Shown: positions 45,636-54,399 of the stretch, in pieces
How positions within the stretch are numbered: position 1 is the stretch's first letter
Layout of the letters: each line of letters begins with the position of its first letter
Origin: Halalkalicoccus tibetensis
GTDB lineage: Archaea > Halobacteriota > Halobacteria > Halobacteriales > Halalkalicoccaceae
Length of the DNA stretch: 64,000 bases
Assembly: GCF_037996645.1 (NCBI RefSeq)
Contig: NZ_JBBMXV010000001.1
Coordinates: 376,168-440,167, forward strand
Direction: 5' to 3'
The notes under the pieces: generated by a model
The model's input: the letters and a program-made list of their open reading frames with translations, nothing else
What the model was told of the DNA's origin: nothing
Database searches by the model: none
Position numbers and translations under genes: made by a program

Positions 45636-46916
45636 CTAGAGGGCCTCGGCGATCCCCTCGGCCCATCCGACCAGGCGCTCGTCGTCGCCGTAGCGGGCGA
45701 CACACTGCAGCCCCAACGGAAGCCCGTCGAGCTCGCCCGCGGGAAGCGCCATCGCGGGCTGTCCGCTGTGGGTCCACGGGAGGTTCATCACCGGGTCACC
45801 CGTGTTGTCGATCCCCTCCGGGGCGGGCCCGGGCGCACCCGGACAGAGCCAGACGTCGACCCCCTCCGCGTCCATCGTTCGCTCCACGGCCCCGCGGAGC
45901 TCCCCCCGGCCGGTTCGGGCCTCGCAGAGCTCGCCGACGTTCACCCTGTGGCCCTCGCGAATCAGCTCGGCGGTCGCCTCGGCGTACAGGTCGCCGTACT
46001 CGGCGAAGCGTTCGCTGTGCGAGAGGGCGGTCTCGGCGGCGACCAGACTCTGGTGGCGGTCGTTCACGTCCTCGACGTCCCCGAGGAGGTCGACGCGTCG
46101 GACCTCGTAGCCGGCCTCCTCCAGCCGAGCGACCTGTTCGCGAAACGCATCGAGGGCCTCCGCGTCGGCCTGCTCGAGGTACGGTCCCTCGGGAACGCCG
46201 AGGGTCGGGACGTCCACCTGCTCGGGTCGCCAGTGGTCGTAGAGGACGATCGCGGCCAGCTTCGCCCCCGCGACGTCCTGTGTGAAGAAGCCGACGTGGT
46301 CCACGGAGGGCGCGACCGGCAGGACGCCACCGATGGGGATCCGACCGTAGGTCGGCTTGAGGCCGACGACCCCGCAGAAGGCGGCCGGACGAATCACCGA
46401 GCCGATCGTCTGGGAGCCGAGTGCCAGCGGGCAGAGCCCGGCGGCGACGGCCGCGGCGGAGCCGCTCGAGGAGCCGCCGGGCGTGTGGTCGGTGTCGTGG
46501 GGGTTGCGAGTCGGGCCGGGCTCGAAGTAGGCGAACTCCGTCGTCACGGTCTTTCCGAGCACCAGCGCGCCGGCCTCCCGCAGCGCGCGCACGCTGTCGG
46601 CCTCGGCTCCGGTCACGGACCCGGGCGGGACGTCGGCGCCCGCCCTCGTGAGGAACCCCTCGGCGTGGAAGATGTCCTTCACCCCCACCGAAACGCCGTA
46701 CAGCGGCGGTCTGGTCGCCGGGTCGTCGAACTGGGCTTCGAGCGCCCGCACCTCCCGGTTCAGTCGGTCCCACCTGTCCGGTTCGTCGAGCAGCGCCTCG
46801 ATCCGGGGTTCGACGCGGTCGGCCCGGTCCTCGAGGGTGGCGAGATGCTCGTCGGGATCCATCCGTCCGGCCCGTAGCGACGCGGCGACCGCGGAGAGGG
46901 GTTCGTCCTCGATCAT
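45636..46916 (-). CDS. Amidase (amidase-signature family), second copy
   Basis: A 426-residue Ser-cisSer-Lys amidase. Catalytic Lys is in VSVGVKDIFHAEGF, the serine loop is TPGGSSSGSAAAVAAGL, and the nucleophile loop is GSQTIGSVIRPAAFCGVVG. It is shorter than the one at 22.9 kb and lies next to a short-chain fatty acid transporter, so it may free carboxylic acids from amides. No gatB or gatC is adjacent. The substrate is unknown. Confidence 0.9.
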   Translation of the reverse strand: MIEDEPLSAVAASLRAGRMDPDEHLATLEDRADRVEPRIEALLDEPDRWDRLNREVRALEAQFDDPATRPPLYGVSVGVKDIFHAEGFLTRAGADVPPGSVTGAEADSVRALREAGALVLGKTVTTEFAYFEPGPTRNPHDTDHTPGGSSSGSAAAVAAGLCPLALGSQTIGSVIRPAAFCGVVGLKPTYGRIPIGGVLPVAPSVDHVGFFTQDVAGAKLAAIVLYDHWRPEQVDVPTLGVPEGPYLEQADAEALDAFREQVARLEEAGYEVRRVDLLGDVEDVNDRHQSLVAAETALSHSERFAEYGDLYAEATAELIREGHRVNVGELCEARTGRGELRGAVERTMDAEGVDVWLCPGAPGPAPEGIDNTGDPVMNLPWTHSGQPAMALPAGELDGLPLGLQCVARYGDDERLVGWAEGIAEAL

Positions 46917-46974
46917 TCGCGAACCGAGGGAACGGGCCCCCTTAACGGTTGATGATCGGTACCACGAGACGGTC

Positions 46975-48372
46975 TCAGTACGGCAGGAAGTAGAGCCCGA
47001 GCGCGAACACCGGCGTGAGCACGATCATGATGATCAGCGTGTAGCCGAGGATGTCCCGCGCGCGCACCTTCGTGATTCCCAGGAGCGGGATCGCCCAGAA
47101 CGGCTGGAACATGTTCGTCCACATGTCGCCGGTGCCGTAGGCGATGATCGCCTGGCCGGCCGGCACGCCGAGCTCGTTCGACGTCTCGCCGATGATCCCG
47201 CCGATGATCGCCCACTCGCCGCCGCCGCTGGGCGCGAAGAAGTTCATGATCCCGCCGAGCAGCCACGCGAACACCGGGAACGTCGCCGGGGTCGCTAGGT
47301 CCAACAGGAGCTCCGAGACCAGGTCCGAGAGCCCGGAGTTGTCGACGATCCCCAGGATCCCCGCGTAGAAGGGGAACTGCAGGATGATGCCCGCGGAGCT
47401 CTCTGTCGCGTTCCGGATCGCGCCCATGTAGGCCGTCGGCGTCCCGTAGAGGAACAGCCCGAGCGCGATAAAGAGGAAGTTGAAGACGTTGAGGTCGAGC
47501 GCCTCGCCGATGCCCGCGGTCGCGAAGTGCTGGATCAGATAGACCGCCATCCCCGTCGCGACGACGTAGGCGACCAGCCGGCTGTCGTTGAGCCGCTCTG
47601 CGGGTGGTTTCTCGCCTCCGTCGGTGGCGACCTCGCGTTTCTCCTCTCCGTCCTCGGACTCCTCGTCGAGCATCGACGGGGCGTACTCCTCGATCCCTAC
47701 CGCGTGCTCTTCCTCCGGCGCGAGGTAGTACAGCAGCGGGACGACCGTAATGAAAACGAGGATCGCGAGGCCGAACGCGTAGACGGTGAAGACGCTCTCG
47801 GAGAGCGGGACGACGCCGATGACGTCCTCGAAGACGTGGCCCTCGGTCGCCGAGAGCAGGCCGGCGCTGGTCGAGGGGCCGACGTGCCAGATGACCTGGC
47901 TCGTATAGCCCGCCGCACACAGCAGCGGGTAGTGGAACGTCTTCCCCCGGCGATAGCCCGCCCGGGCGACGAAGACGGCGAAGATCGCGCCGATGATGAG
48001 GCCGACCCCCCAGTGGAAGTAGCCCGCGAGCATCGCGACCGCCGCGACCAGCGCCGCGGCCTGCGCGCCGGTGTCCGGGAGCGCGGCAATCCGGTTCAGC
48101 AGGCCGCTGACCTGCTTCGAGTCGGCGACCGCGTAGCCGGTGACGAGCACGAGCACCATCTGCATCGCGAACTCGAGCAGCTCCCAGAACCCGTCGTACC
48201 AGTTGACGACGTTGGCCAACGGCCCGTCCGGCGTCAACACGATCGCCGCCCCGTACGCGATCACCGTCAGGACGATGGCGAAGATGAACGGGCTCGGAAC
48301 CCACCGCTCCGACCAGTCGGCCACCGCCTGCCCGATCCGTTGCAGCCATCCTTGTGAATTGCTAGCAGACAT
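46975..48372 (-). CDS. atoE: Short-chain fatty acid transporter (AtoE family)
   Basis: A 465-residue integral membrane protein with about 11-12 helices, of the AtoE/short-chain fatty acid transporter family. Typical parts are WVPSPFIFAIVLTVIAYGAAIVL, GYFHWGVGLIIGAIFAVFVAR, YPLLCAAGYTSQVIWHVGPS with a conserved His, and PSGGGEWAIIGGIIGETSNELG near the C-terminus. It would import acetate/butyrate-type acids, feeding acyl-CoA metabolism and possibly the propionyl-CoA carboxylase. It has its own promoter; the amidase follows 58 bases downstream. Confidence 0.92.
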   Translation of the reverse strand: MSASNSQGWLQRIGQAVADWSERWVPSPFIFAIVLTVIAYGAAIVLTPDGPLANVVNWYDGFWELLEFAMQMVLVLVTGYAVADSKQVSGLLNRIAALPDTGAQAAALVAAVAMLAGYFHWGVGLIIGAIFAVFVARAGYRRGKTFHYPLLCAAGYTSQVIWHVGPSTSAGLLSATEGHVFEDVIGVVPLSESVFTVYAFGLAILVFITVVPLLYYLAPEEEHAVGIEEYAPSMLDEESEDGEEKREVATDGGEKPPAERLNDSRLVAYVVATGMAVYLIQHFATAGIGEALDLNVFNFLFIALGLFLYGTPTAYMGAIRNATESSAGIILQFPFYAGILGIVDNSGLSDLVSELLLDLATPATFPVFAWLLGGIMNFFAPSGGGEWAIIGGIIGETSNELGVPAGQAIIAYGTGDMWTNMFQPFWAIPLLGITKVRARDILGYTLIIMIVLTPVFALGLYFLPY

Positions 48373-48470
48373 CCGTCCGAGAGGATAGAACCGGCACGTA
48401 TATTCGTTGCGTTTCCGCCCTCACCCGATTTCGGCGGCCGGGCATGGGTCGGCACCCGGTCCCGTGGTGC

Positions 48471-48707
48471 CTACCCCGTTCGGGAGAGGGTGTGATACTG
48501 TTTTCGCAGGTAGATCGCGCCGAAGTACAGCAGAACGAGCGGCGGCAGAAGCTCGAACAGCAGCCCGCCGCCCACGCTCGACCCGACGGCGGCGAGGCGG
48601 GCGATCCAGACCACCCCGATGGCGAGCGCGAACGCCGCAACCCCCGCGCGGACGAGCGCGCCGACGGTCCCGGGCCGCGTCTCGGAGGGAACGCTGTCCT
48701 CGGCCAT
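48471..48707 (-). CDS. Small two-helix membrane protein
   Basis: A 78-residue frame starting MAEDSVPSETRPG with two hydrophobic helices (residues about 17-37 LVRAGVAAFALAIGVVWIARL and 46-67 GGGLLFELLPPLVLLYFGAIYL), then a short basic tail (RKQYHTLSRTG). The acidic N-terminus, helical hairpin and basic end suit a cytoplasm-anchored membrane peptide. It faces cofD divergently, about 100 bases away. Function unknown; no family recognised. Confidence 0.6.
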   Translation of the reverse strand: MAEDSVPSETRPGTVGALVRAGVAAFALAIGVVWIARLAAVGSSVGGGLLFELLPPLVLLYFGAIYLRKQYHTLSRTG

Positions 48708-48807
48708 ACAACGGCTACTCGCGAACGGCGTCTAAACCGCTTCGATCCCCAGCCTCGGCTCGGGTCGGAGACGAGCGCTTAAGGCCGCCCGCCCGCCTAC
48801 CCCGCGT

Positions 48808-49794
48808 ATGGTCACGTTTCTCTCCGGGGGGACCGGGACGCCGAAGCTCCTCTCGGGTGCCGGTGACGTCTTTTCCCCCGAGGGGACGACGGTGATCGCC
48901 AACACCGGCGACGACGTCGAGCTCGGCGGGCTGTTCGTCTCGCCGGACGTCGACACCGTTCTCTTCGAGCGCGGCGGCGTCCTCGACCGCGACACCTGGT
49001 GGGGGATCGAGGGCGACAGCCACGGGACGAACGACTTTCTCTTCGAACTGGCCGAGAACGCGGGGCTGGCGGGCGGCCCGCGCTACCTCCCCGACGAGAA
49101 GCAGACGAGCGGCCGGGAGGTCGCGCGCTGGCGGCGCTTTTCGGGGATCGCGGAGTTCATGACGATCGGCGACAGGGACCGCGCGGTCCACATCACCCGG
49201 ACGAGCCTGCTCGACGAGGGGCGTTCGCTCACAGAGGTCACGCGAACGCTCGCCGACGCCTTCGGGCTGGAGATCGACCTCCTGCCGATGAGCGACGACC
49301 CGCTCGCGACGATGATCCACACGCTCGAGGGCGAACTGCACTTCCAGGAGTTCTGGGTCGGCCGTCGGGGCGAGCCCGAGGTCACGGACGTGGAGTTCCG
49401 CGGCGAGGCGCGCTCGACGACGGCGGTCCGGGAGGCGCTCTCCGACCCCGTGGTGATCGGGCCCTCAAACCCGATCACCAGCGTCGGGCCGATCCGCGCG
49501 GTCGAGGGGGTCGAGCGGGCGCTCGCCGAGACCCCCGTGGTCGCGGTCTCACCCTTCGTCGGGGACCGGGTGTTCTCCGGTCCGGCCGGGGAGCTGATGG
49601 CCGCAACCGGCCACGAACCGAGCACGGCGGGGATCGCCGAGGCCTACCCGTTCGCCGACGCGTTCGTGCTCGATTCGGCCGACGAAACCGAGCTGGATCG
49701 CCCCGTCGTCCGTACCGACACGGCGATGGAGACGCCCGAGGACGCGGCCCGCGTCGCGCGGGCGGTCCGAGAGGCGCTGGAGGCGGTCGCATGA
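48808..49794 (+). CDS. cofD: 2-phospho-L-lactate transferase (CofD)
   Basis: Transfers the phospholactyl (or phosphoenolpyruvyl) group to FO in the last assembly steps of coenzyme F420. The 328-residue protein opens [16 protein letters not shown], the family nucleotide loop, followed by [22 protein letters not shown] and [12 protein letters not shown], which hold the metal and phosphate contacts. It is first of a run cofD-dus-like-citG-like-DUF447 with 4-base overlaps at each join, implying a shared role in cofactor metabolism. Its end (49779-49794) contains part of a tandem duplication. Confidence 0.95.
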   Translation: MVTFLSGGTGTPKLLSGAGDVFSPEGTTVIANTGDDVELGGLFVSPDVDTVLFERGGVLDRDTWWGIEGDSHGTNDFLFELAENAGLAGGPRYLPDEKQTSGREVARWRRFSGIAEFMTIGDRDRAVHITRTSLLDEGRSLTEVTRTLADAFGLEIDLLPMSDDPLATMIHTLEGELHFQEFWVGRRGEPEVTDVEFRGEARSTTAVREALSDPVVIGPSNPITSVGPIRAVEGVERALAETPVVAVSPFVGDRVFSGPAGELMAATGHEPSTAGIAEAYPFADAFVLDSADETELDRPVVRTDTAMETPEDAARVARAVREALEAVA

Positions 49795-49850
49795 GAGAAC
49801 GCGAGCGAGCGAACGCGACCACGCCGGAGCCATGCTCCGGAGGCGGTCGC
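49779..49850. repeat. 60-bp tandem duplication with nested hairpin at the cofD/dus junction
   Basis: The 12-mer ggaggcggtcgc occurs at 49779-49790 and 49839-49850, each followed by (a/g)tgag. Between them lies the hairpin ccggagc-cat-gctccgg (49824-49840, three-base loop), enclosed by the outer arms gcgacc (49815-49820) and ggtcgc (49845-49850). The insertion adds 20 codons to the 5' end of the dus-like frame and leaves two candidate start codons, ATG 49791 and GTG 49851. Confidence 0.65.
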
Positions 49851-50588
49851 GTGAGGCTCGTCGCCGCGAGCCTGAGCGGGCAGTCCGATGCCGCGTGGGC
49901 GCGGGCGGCGAGCGAGCACGTCGACCGCGCGATCCTCGGGGGGATCGCGCTCGACGAACCCTCGCGAGGGGCTGCCCGGCAGCTGGTCGCTCGGGACCGC
50001 GAGGAGTTCCTGCCCGACGACCCGCTCGCGTTCGTCGACGAGCAGCTATCAGTGCTGTCGGATCTCGGTATCGAGACGGGGTTCAACGTCCGGAGCACCT
50101 CGGTCGAGCCGGTCCGGGAGGCCGCGGCGGTCTGTCGGGAGCACGACTCGATCTGTGAGATCAACGCCCACTGCCGACAGGCGGAGCTGTGTCGGGTCGG
50201 CTGCGGGGAGGCGCTGCTGCGGGACACCGACCGGCTGTGTGAACAGGTCCGGGCGGCGGCCGGGACGGGCGCGGCGGTGAGCGTGAAGGCCCGCGCGGAG
50301 GTCTCCGGGGTGGATCTCGCCAGGACCGCCCGGGCGATCGAGGACGCCGGGGCCGACGTGATCCACGTCGACGCGATGGACTCCGAGCCCGTCATCCGGG
50401 AAGTCCGGGGGGCGTGTGACCTGTTCGTGATCGCGAACAACGAGGTACGGGATCGCGAGAGCGTCCACGAGTACCTCGCGTTCGGCGCGGACGCGGTGAG
50501 CGTGGGGCGGCCCAGCGACGATCCGCGGGTGCTCGCGCGGGTCCGCGAGGCAATCGAGGAGTGGGAGACGCGGGAGGCGAGCGTATGA
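49791..50588 (+). CDS. Dihydrouridine-synthase-like TIM-barrel flavoprotein
   Basis: A protein of 265 residues from ATG 49791 (or 245 from GTG 49851, which begins [10 protein letters not shown], the more natural start). It follows the Dus fold: the catalytic-loop equivalent [12 protein letters not shown], then [35 protein letters not shown] and VIHVDAMDS, and the FMN-phosphate segment [12 protein letters not shown]. Canonical Dus has NxGCP in the loop; here NAHCR keeps the Cys but changes its surroundings, so classical tRNA reduction is doubtful. It overlaps cofD and the CitG-like gene. Confidence 0.82.
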   Translation: MRERERANATTPEPCSGGGRVRLVAASLSGQSDAAWARAASEHVDRAILGGIALDEPSRGAARQLVARDREEFLPDDPLAFVDEQLSVLSDLGIETGFNVRSTSVEPVREAAAVCREHDSICEINAHCRQAELCRVGCGEALLRDTDRLCEQVRAAAGTGAAVSVKARAEVSGVDLARTARAIEDAGADVIHVDAMDSEPVIREVRGACDLFVIANNEVRDRESVHEYLAFGADAVSVGRPSDDPRVLARVREAIEEWETREASV

Positions 50589-51412
50589 GGCCCGCCGAGC
50601 ACGCCCAGTTGGCCCTGCTGCTCGAAGTATCGGGCACGCCCAAACCGGGCAACGTCGACCGCGACCGGGACCTCCCCGACCTGCGCTACGAACAGTTCCT
50701 CGCGGGCGCGGTCGGCGCGGGAAGCGGGCTGCGCGCGGCCGAATCCGACTCCATAGGGATCGCCTTCGAGCGAGCCGTCGAGGGGATGGCCGGCCGACAC
50801 GGCGAGAACACCCAGTTCGGCGCGCTGCTCCTCCTCACCCCGCTCGTCCGGGCCGCGAGCGAGGGCGAGCTCACCCCCGCCGGCGTCGACCGCGTCGTGA
50901 GAGAGACCACCGTCGCGGACGCCGCGGCGTTCTACCGGGCGTTCGAGCACTGCTCGGTGTTCGTCTCGGACCCGCCCGCCGAGTGGGACGACCTCGACGT
51001 CCGGCGCGGGTCGGCTGCGATCCCCGCAGTCGAGGAGCGGGGGCTCACCCTCCACGACGTCATGGCGCTCGGCGAGGGCGAGGACGACGTCGCCCGCGAG
51101 TGGACCGGCGGGTTCGAGCGCTCCTTCCGGGTCGCGGACCGGATCGAGGAGCTCTCGGGGCCGCTCTCGGACCGGGCGGCGGCGGCCTTCTGCGAGCAGC
51201 TGGCCGAGCGTCGGGACACGCTCGTCGCGAAGAAACACGGTACCGACGTGGCCGAGTGGGCCCGCCAGGAGATCGCCGACCACCTCGGCGACGTCGAGAT
51301 GCTCGACGCGCTCGCGACCGCGTTCGTCGAGCGCGGGGTCAACCCCGGGACCACGGCGGACATCGTCGCCGCGGGGCTGTTCATCGCCCTTGAACGGGGT
51401 GTCGAGGCGTGA
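50585..51412 (+). CDS. Triphosphoribosyl-dephospho-CoA synthase-like protein (CitG family)
   Basis: A 275-residue CitG-family protein starting [32 protein letters not shown]. The PKPGNVDR motif and the long helical core GENTQFGALLLLTPLVRA match the family. In bacteria CitG builds the citrate-lyase prosthetic group, but no citrate-lyase genes are visible here. Archaeal members probably modify another cofactor or nucleotide; the context with cofD suggests a coenzyme role. It overlaps the Dus-like stop and the DUF447 start by 4 bases each. Confidence 0.85.
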   Translation: MRPAEHAQLALLLEVSGTPKPGNVDRDRDLPDLRYEQFLAGAVGAGSGLRAAESDSIGIAFERAVEGMAGRHGENTQFGALLLLTPLVRAASEGELTPAGVDRVVRETTVADAAAFYRAFEHCSVFVSDPPAEWDDLDVRRGSAAIPAVEERGLTLHDVMALGEGEDDVAREWTGGFERSFRVADRIEELSGPLSDRAAAAFCEQLAERRDTLVAKKHGTDVAEWARQEIADHLGDVEMLDALATAFVERGVNPGTTADIVAAGLFIALERGVEA

Positions 51413-52023
51413 GCGGCGAGGGTGCGAGAGATGACGCGGCCGCCGATTGGCCCGTCGATCTCGACGGGGTCACCGAGTCGATCGTCGCCACCCTGGAACC
51501 GAACGACAGGTGGAACCTCGCGGCGCTGGGGCTCTTCTCCGGCGAGCCCATTACAGCTAGAACGTGGGGCAACACCCGGACCCGACGGAACTTCCACCGC
51601 CGAGGCGAGGGCTACGTCCAGTTCACCCGCGACCCCGTCGACTTCGTCGAGGCGGCCTGTTCGATCCACGAACGCGACGAGCCCGTCCTCCCCTCGGCGG
51701 ACGCCTGGATTCGCGTCGAGGTCGAGCAGGTCGACGGCGGGGAGTCGGGCGGGACGCGCTGGGAGGAGTGGGAACTCGTGCCCGTGGAATCGGGGGTCGA
51801 GAACCGCACCGTGCCGACGATCAACCGCGGCTTCGGGGCGGTGATCGAGGCGACGGTCGCCGCCTCCCGGCTCGACGTTCCGAGCTACGACACCGACGAG
51901 CTGCTCGACCGGCTGGCGTACTTCGAGGAGGTCGTCGAACAGTGTGGCGACGGACGCGAGCGCGAGGCCTTCGAGCGCCTCGCCGAGCACGCCGGGCTGG
52001 ATCGCCGAAACGAATCCTTTTAG
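51409..52023 (+). CDS. DUF447 family protein
   Basis: A 204-residue DUF447 protein starting at GTG 51409, which overlaps the CitG-like stop. Segments such as VTESIVATLEPNDRWNLAALGLF, ARTWGNTRTRRNFHRRGEGYVQFTRDP and VPTINRGFGAVIEATVAASR fit the family, whose structures show a flavin-type split-barrel fold. It is the last of the four coupled genes; it likely binds FMN or F420. Exact activity unknown. Confidence 0.85.
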   Translation: MSGEGARDDAAADWPVDLDGVTESIVATLEPNDRWNLAALGLFSGEPITARTWGNTRTRRNFHRRGEGYVQFTRDPVDFVEAACSIHERDEPVLPSADAWIRVEVEQVDGGESGGTRWEEWELVPVESGVENRTVPTINRGFGAVIEATVAASRLDVPSYDTDELLDRLAYFEEVVEQCGDGREREAFERLAEHAGLDRRNESF

Positions 52024-52047
52024 GCCGGCACCCAAGTAGAGCCAGGC

Positions 52048-52239
52048 ATGGCGATCAAACCGGCCTACGTCAAGAAGACGGGGACGCTCCTGATGGAGCG
52101 CTATCCGGAAGCGTTCGGCGACGACTTCGAGCACAACAAGACCAGCGTCCGCGAACTCACCAACATCGAGTCCAAGGGCGTCCGCAACCGCATCGCGGGC
52201 TACGTCACCCGCAAGCACGACCAGGCGGAAGCCCAGTAA
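52048..52239 (+). CDS. rps17e: Small ribosomal subunit protein eS17
   Basis: A 63-residue archaeal/eukaryotic-type 30S protein. The sequence MAIKPAYVKKTGTLLMERYPEAFGDDFEHNK...VRELTNIESKGVRNRIAGYVTRK is fully typical of eS17, and the length is normal for archaea. It lies 24 bases after DUF447, so it may share that transcript, and is followed by asd, a linkage common in haloarchaea. Confidence 0.97.
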   Translation: MAIKPAYVKKTGTLLMERYPEAFGDDFEHNKTSVRELTNIESKGVRNRIAGYVTRKHDQAEAQ

Positions 52240-52391
52240 CGCCGATTCTCGCGTCCGTCCATGCCCTCCTAGCCTCGACTCCACCCATCCGACGAACTCA
52301 CCGGGCCGATGCAGCATTTGCCCGGATCGCAACCCCCATCCGAACTCCCCGATCCAAACCGTTTTGAATACGCTGTTCCCTACCTTCGCTA

Positions 52392-53426
52392 ATGACTCAC
52401 ACTGTAGGCGTTCTCGGCGCGACCGGCGCGGTCGGACAGCGGCTCATCCAGCTGCTCGACCCTCATCCCGAGTTCGAGATCCGCGCGCTCACCGCCAGCT
52501 CCGACAGCGCGGGCAAGCCCTACCGGAAGGCCGCGAAGTGGCGCATCAGCACGCCCATCCCCGAGGACATCGCGGAGATCACCGTCGCCGAGACCGACCC
52601 TGGCGCGATCGACGACGATATCGACCTGCTGTTCTCGTCGCTCCCTTCCTCCGTGGGCGAACGCGTCGAATCGGACTTCTGTGAGGCGGGCTACGTCGTC
52701 TCCTCGAACTCCTCGAACCAGCGCATGGCCGAGGACGTCCCCCTCGTGATCCCGGAGGTCAACGCCGACCACCTCGGGCTGCTCGAGGTCCAGCGCGACG
52801 AACGCGGATGGGACGGCGCGATGGTGAAGAACCCCAACTGCTCGACGATCACGATGGTGCCCACGCTCGCCGCGCTTGACGAGTTCGGCCTCTCGCGGAT
52901 TCACGTCGCCACCCTGCAGGCGGTCTCGGGGGCGGGCTACGACGGCGTCACTTCGATGGAGATCATCGACAACGCCATCCCCCATATCGGTGGCGAGGAG
53001 GAGAAGATGGAGAGCGAGTCGCGAAAGCTGCTGGGCGGGTTCGACGGCGCGGAGCTCTCGATACACGACGCCACGGTCTCGGCCTCCTGCAACCGGATCC
53101 CGACGCTGGACGGCCACCTCGAGAACGTCTGGGCCGAGTTCGAGGAAGAGGCGACCGTCGAGGAGGCCCGCGAGGCGATGGAGTCCTACGAGGGGATTGA
53201 TCTCCCCAGTTCGCCCGATCCGCTCATCAAGGTCTTCGAGGAGCCCGACCGCCCCCAGCCCCGCCTCGACCGCGAGCGCGAGGACGGGATGCAGATCTCC
53301 GCGGGCGGGCTGCGCGAGAGCGGGACCGGCCTGCAGTACAACTGCCTGGCCCACAACACCCTGCGGGGCGCGGCGGGCGCGAGCGTGCTCAACGGCGAAC
53401 TGCTCGCCGAACAGGGCTACCTGTAA
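52392..53426 (+). CDS. asd: Aspartate-semialdehyde dehydrogenase
   Basis: Makes aspartate semialdehyde from aspartyl phosphate, in the common path to Lys, Met and Thr. The 344-residue protein starts MTHTVGVLGATGAVGQRLIQLL with the NADP loop, has the catalytic Cys150 in KNPNCSTI, and the family helix GVLG...QAVSGAGYDGV. The His acid/base is in the C-terminal QISAGGLRESGTGLQYN region. Its own promoter lies in the 150-base spacer after rps17e. Confidence 0.96.
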   Translation: MTHTVGVLGATGAVGQRLIQLLDPHPEFEIRALTASSDSAGKPYRKAAKWRISTPIPEDIAEITVAETDPGAIDDDIDLLFSSLPSSVGERVESDFCEAGYVVSSNSSNQRMAEDVPLVIPEVNADHLGLLEVQRDERGWDGAMVKNPNCSTITMVPTLAALDEFGLSRIHVATLQAVSGAGYDGVTSMEIIDNAIPHIGGEEEKMESESRKLLGGFDGAELSIHDATVSASCNRIPTLDGHLENVWAEFEEEATVEEAREAMESYEGIDLPSSPDPLIKVFEEPDRPQPRLDREREDGMQISAGGLRESGTGLQYNCLAHNTLRGAAGASVLNGELLAEQGYL

Positions 53427-53496
53427 CCCGTAGGACAGCCCACCGGCGCATCGTAAAGACGTTTCGAGGTGGCCGATAGTCGCCGAGCGCCCGGCC

Positions 53497-54399
53497 TCAA
53501 GCCGGGACGGACCGCCCGCTCGGCGAGCCGGTCTCGAGCTCGCGTTCGAGGTCGCGGAGTTTCTCGATGCGGTTCTCGGTCGATGGGTGGGTGCTCGCGA
53601 TCTTGCCGATGAAGCCCGAGCGGATCGGGATGATGAAGAACGCGTTCATCTCGGCCTGCTCGCGCATGTCCTCCTTTGGCACCTTGTCCATGCGCCCGGA
53701 GATGGTCATCAGGGCGCTCGCGAGGGCGCTCGGTTTGCCGGTGATCATCGCTGCGCCCCGATCCGCGCTGTACTCACGGTAGCGCGAGAGCGCACGGATG
53801 AGCAGGAAGCTGATCACCCAGACCACCAGCGAGACGAGGATCGCCACCCAGACGGGCGCCTGGTTGCGCGCGTCGCCGCCGCCGCTGAACAGCCAGCCCC
53901 AGCGCACGACGATGAAGGCGAGCGTCGAGAGGAACGAGGCGATGGTCATGACCATTACGTCGCGGTTCTTGATGTGGGCCAGCTCGTGGGCGAGCACGCC
54001 CTCCAGCTCCTCCTCGGAAAGCGCCTGCAGGATACCGGTAGTAACGCAGACGGTGGCGTTCTTCTGGTTGCGTCCGGCCGCGAAGGCGTTTGGCACCCGC
54101 GAGTCCGTCACTGCAACCGTCGGCTTGGGCAGGTCGGCCTGCCGCGAGAGGCGCGTGATCGTGTCGTGGAGCTCGGGATACTCGTTCTCGTCCACCGTTC
54201 GCGCGCCCATGCTCTTGAGCGCGAGGGTGTCGCTGAAGTAGTACTGCACCAGCGAGAACCCGCCCAGCATGACGAGCATGGGGACGATATTGCCGAAGTA
54301 CGCGACCAACAGCCCCGCGAACACGATGTAGAGGGCGAACAGCAGGAAGCCGGTGAAGACCATTCGGCCGCGCAGACCCCAGTCCGTTTGCCACTGCAT
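53497..54399 (-). CDS. htpX: HtpX-type membrane zinc protease (M48)
   Basis: A 300-residue protease for quality control of membrane proteins. Two N-terminal helices (VFTGFLLFALYIVFAGLLVAYFGNI..MLVMLGGFSL) precede the catalytic domain; the zinc site is HELAH at 138-142 (VLAHELAHIKNRD), with the third ligand Glu in the region SADRGAAMITGKPSALASAL. Two further helices follow the active site. The gene starts directly after the DUF7575-like gene stop (54400), so the pair is an operon controlled from the operator at 54806-54823. Confidence 0.95.
   Translation of the reverse strand: MQWQTDWGLRGRMVFTGFLLFALYIVFAGLLVAYFGNIVPMLVMLGGFSLVQYYFSDTLALKSMGARTVDENEYPELHDTITRLSRQADLPKPTVAVTDSRVPNAFAAGRNQKNATVCVTTGILQALSEEELEGVLAHELAHIKNRDVMVMTIASFLSTLAFIVVRWGWLFSGGGDARNQAPVWVAILVSLVVWVISFLLIRALSRYREYSADRGAAMITGKPSALASALMTISGRMDKVPKEDMREQAEMNAFFIIPIRSGFIGKIASTHPSTENRIEKLRDLERELETGSPSGRSVPA

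Noticed and set aside
48999-49790. Extension of the Dus-like frame back through cofD
   Set aside because: It is the +1 shadow of cofD; the family sequence begins only after 49851.
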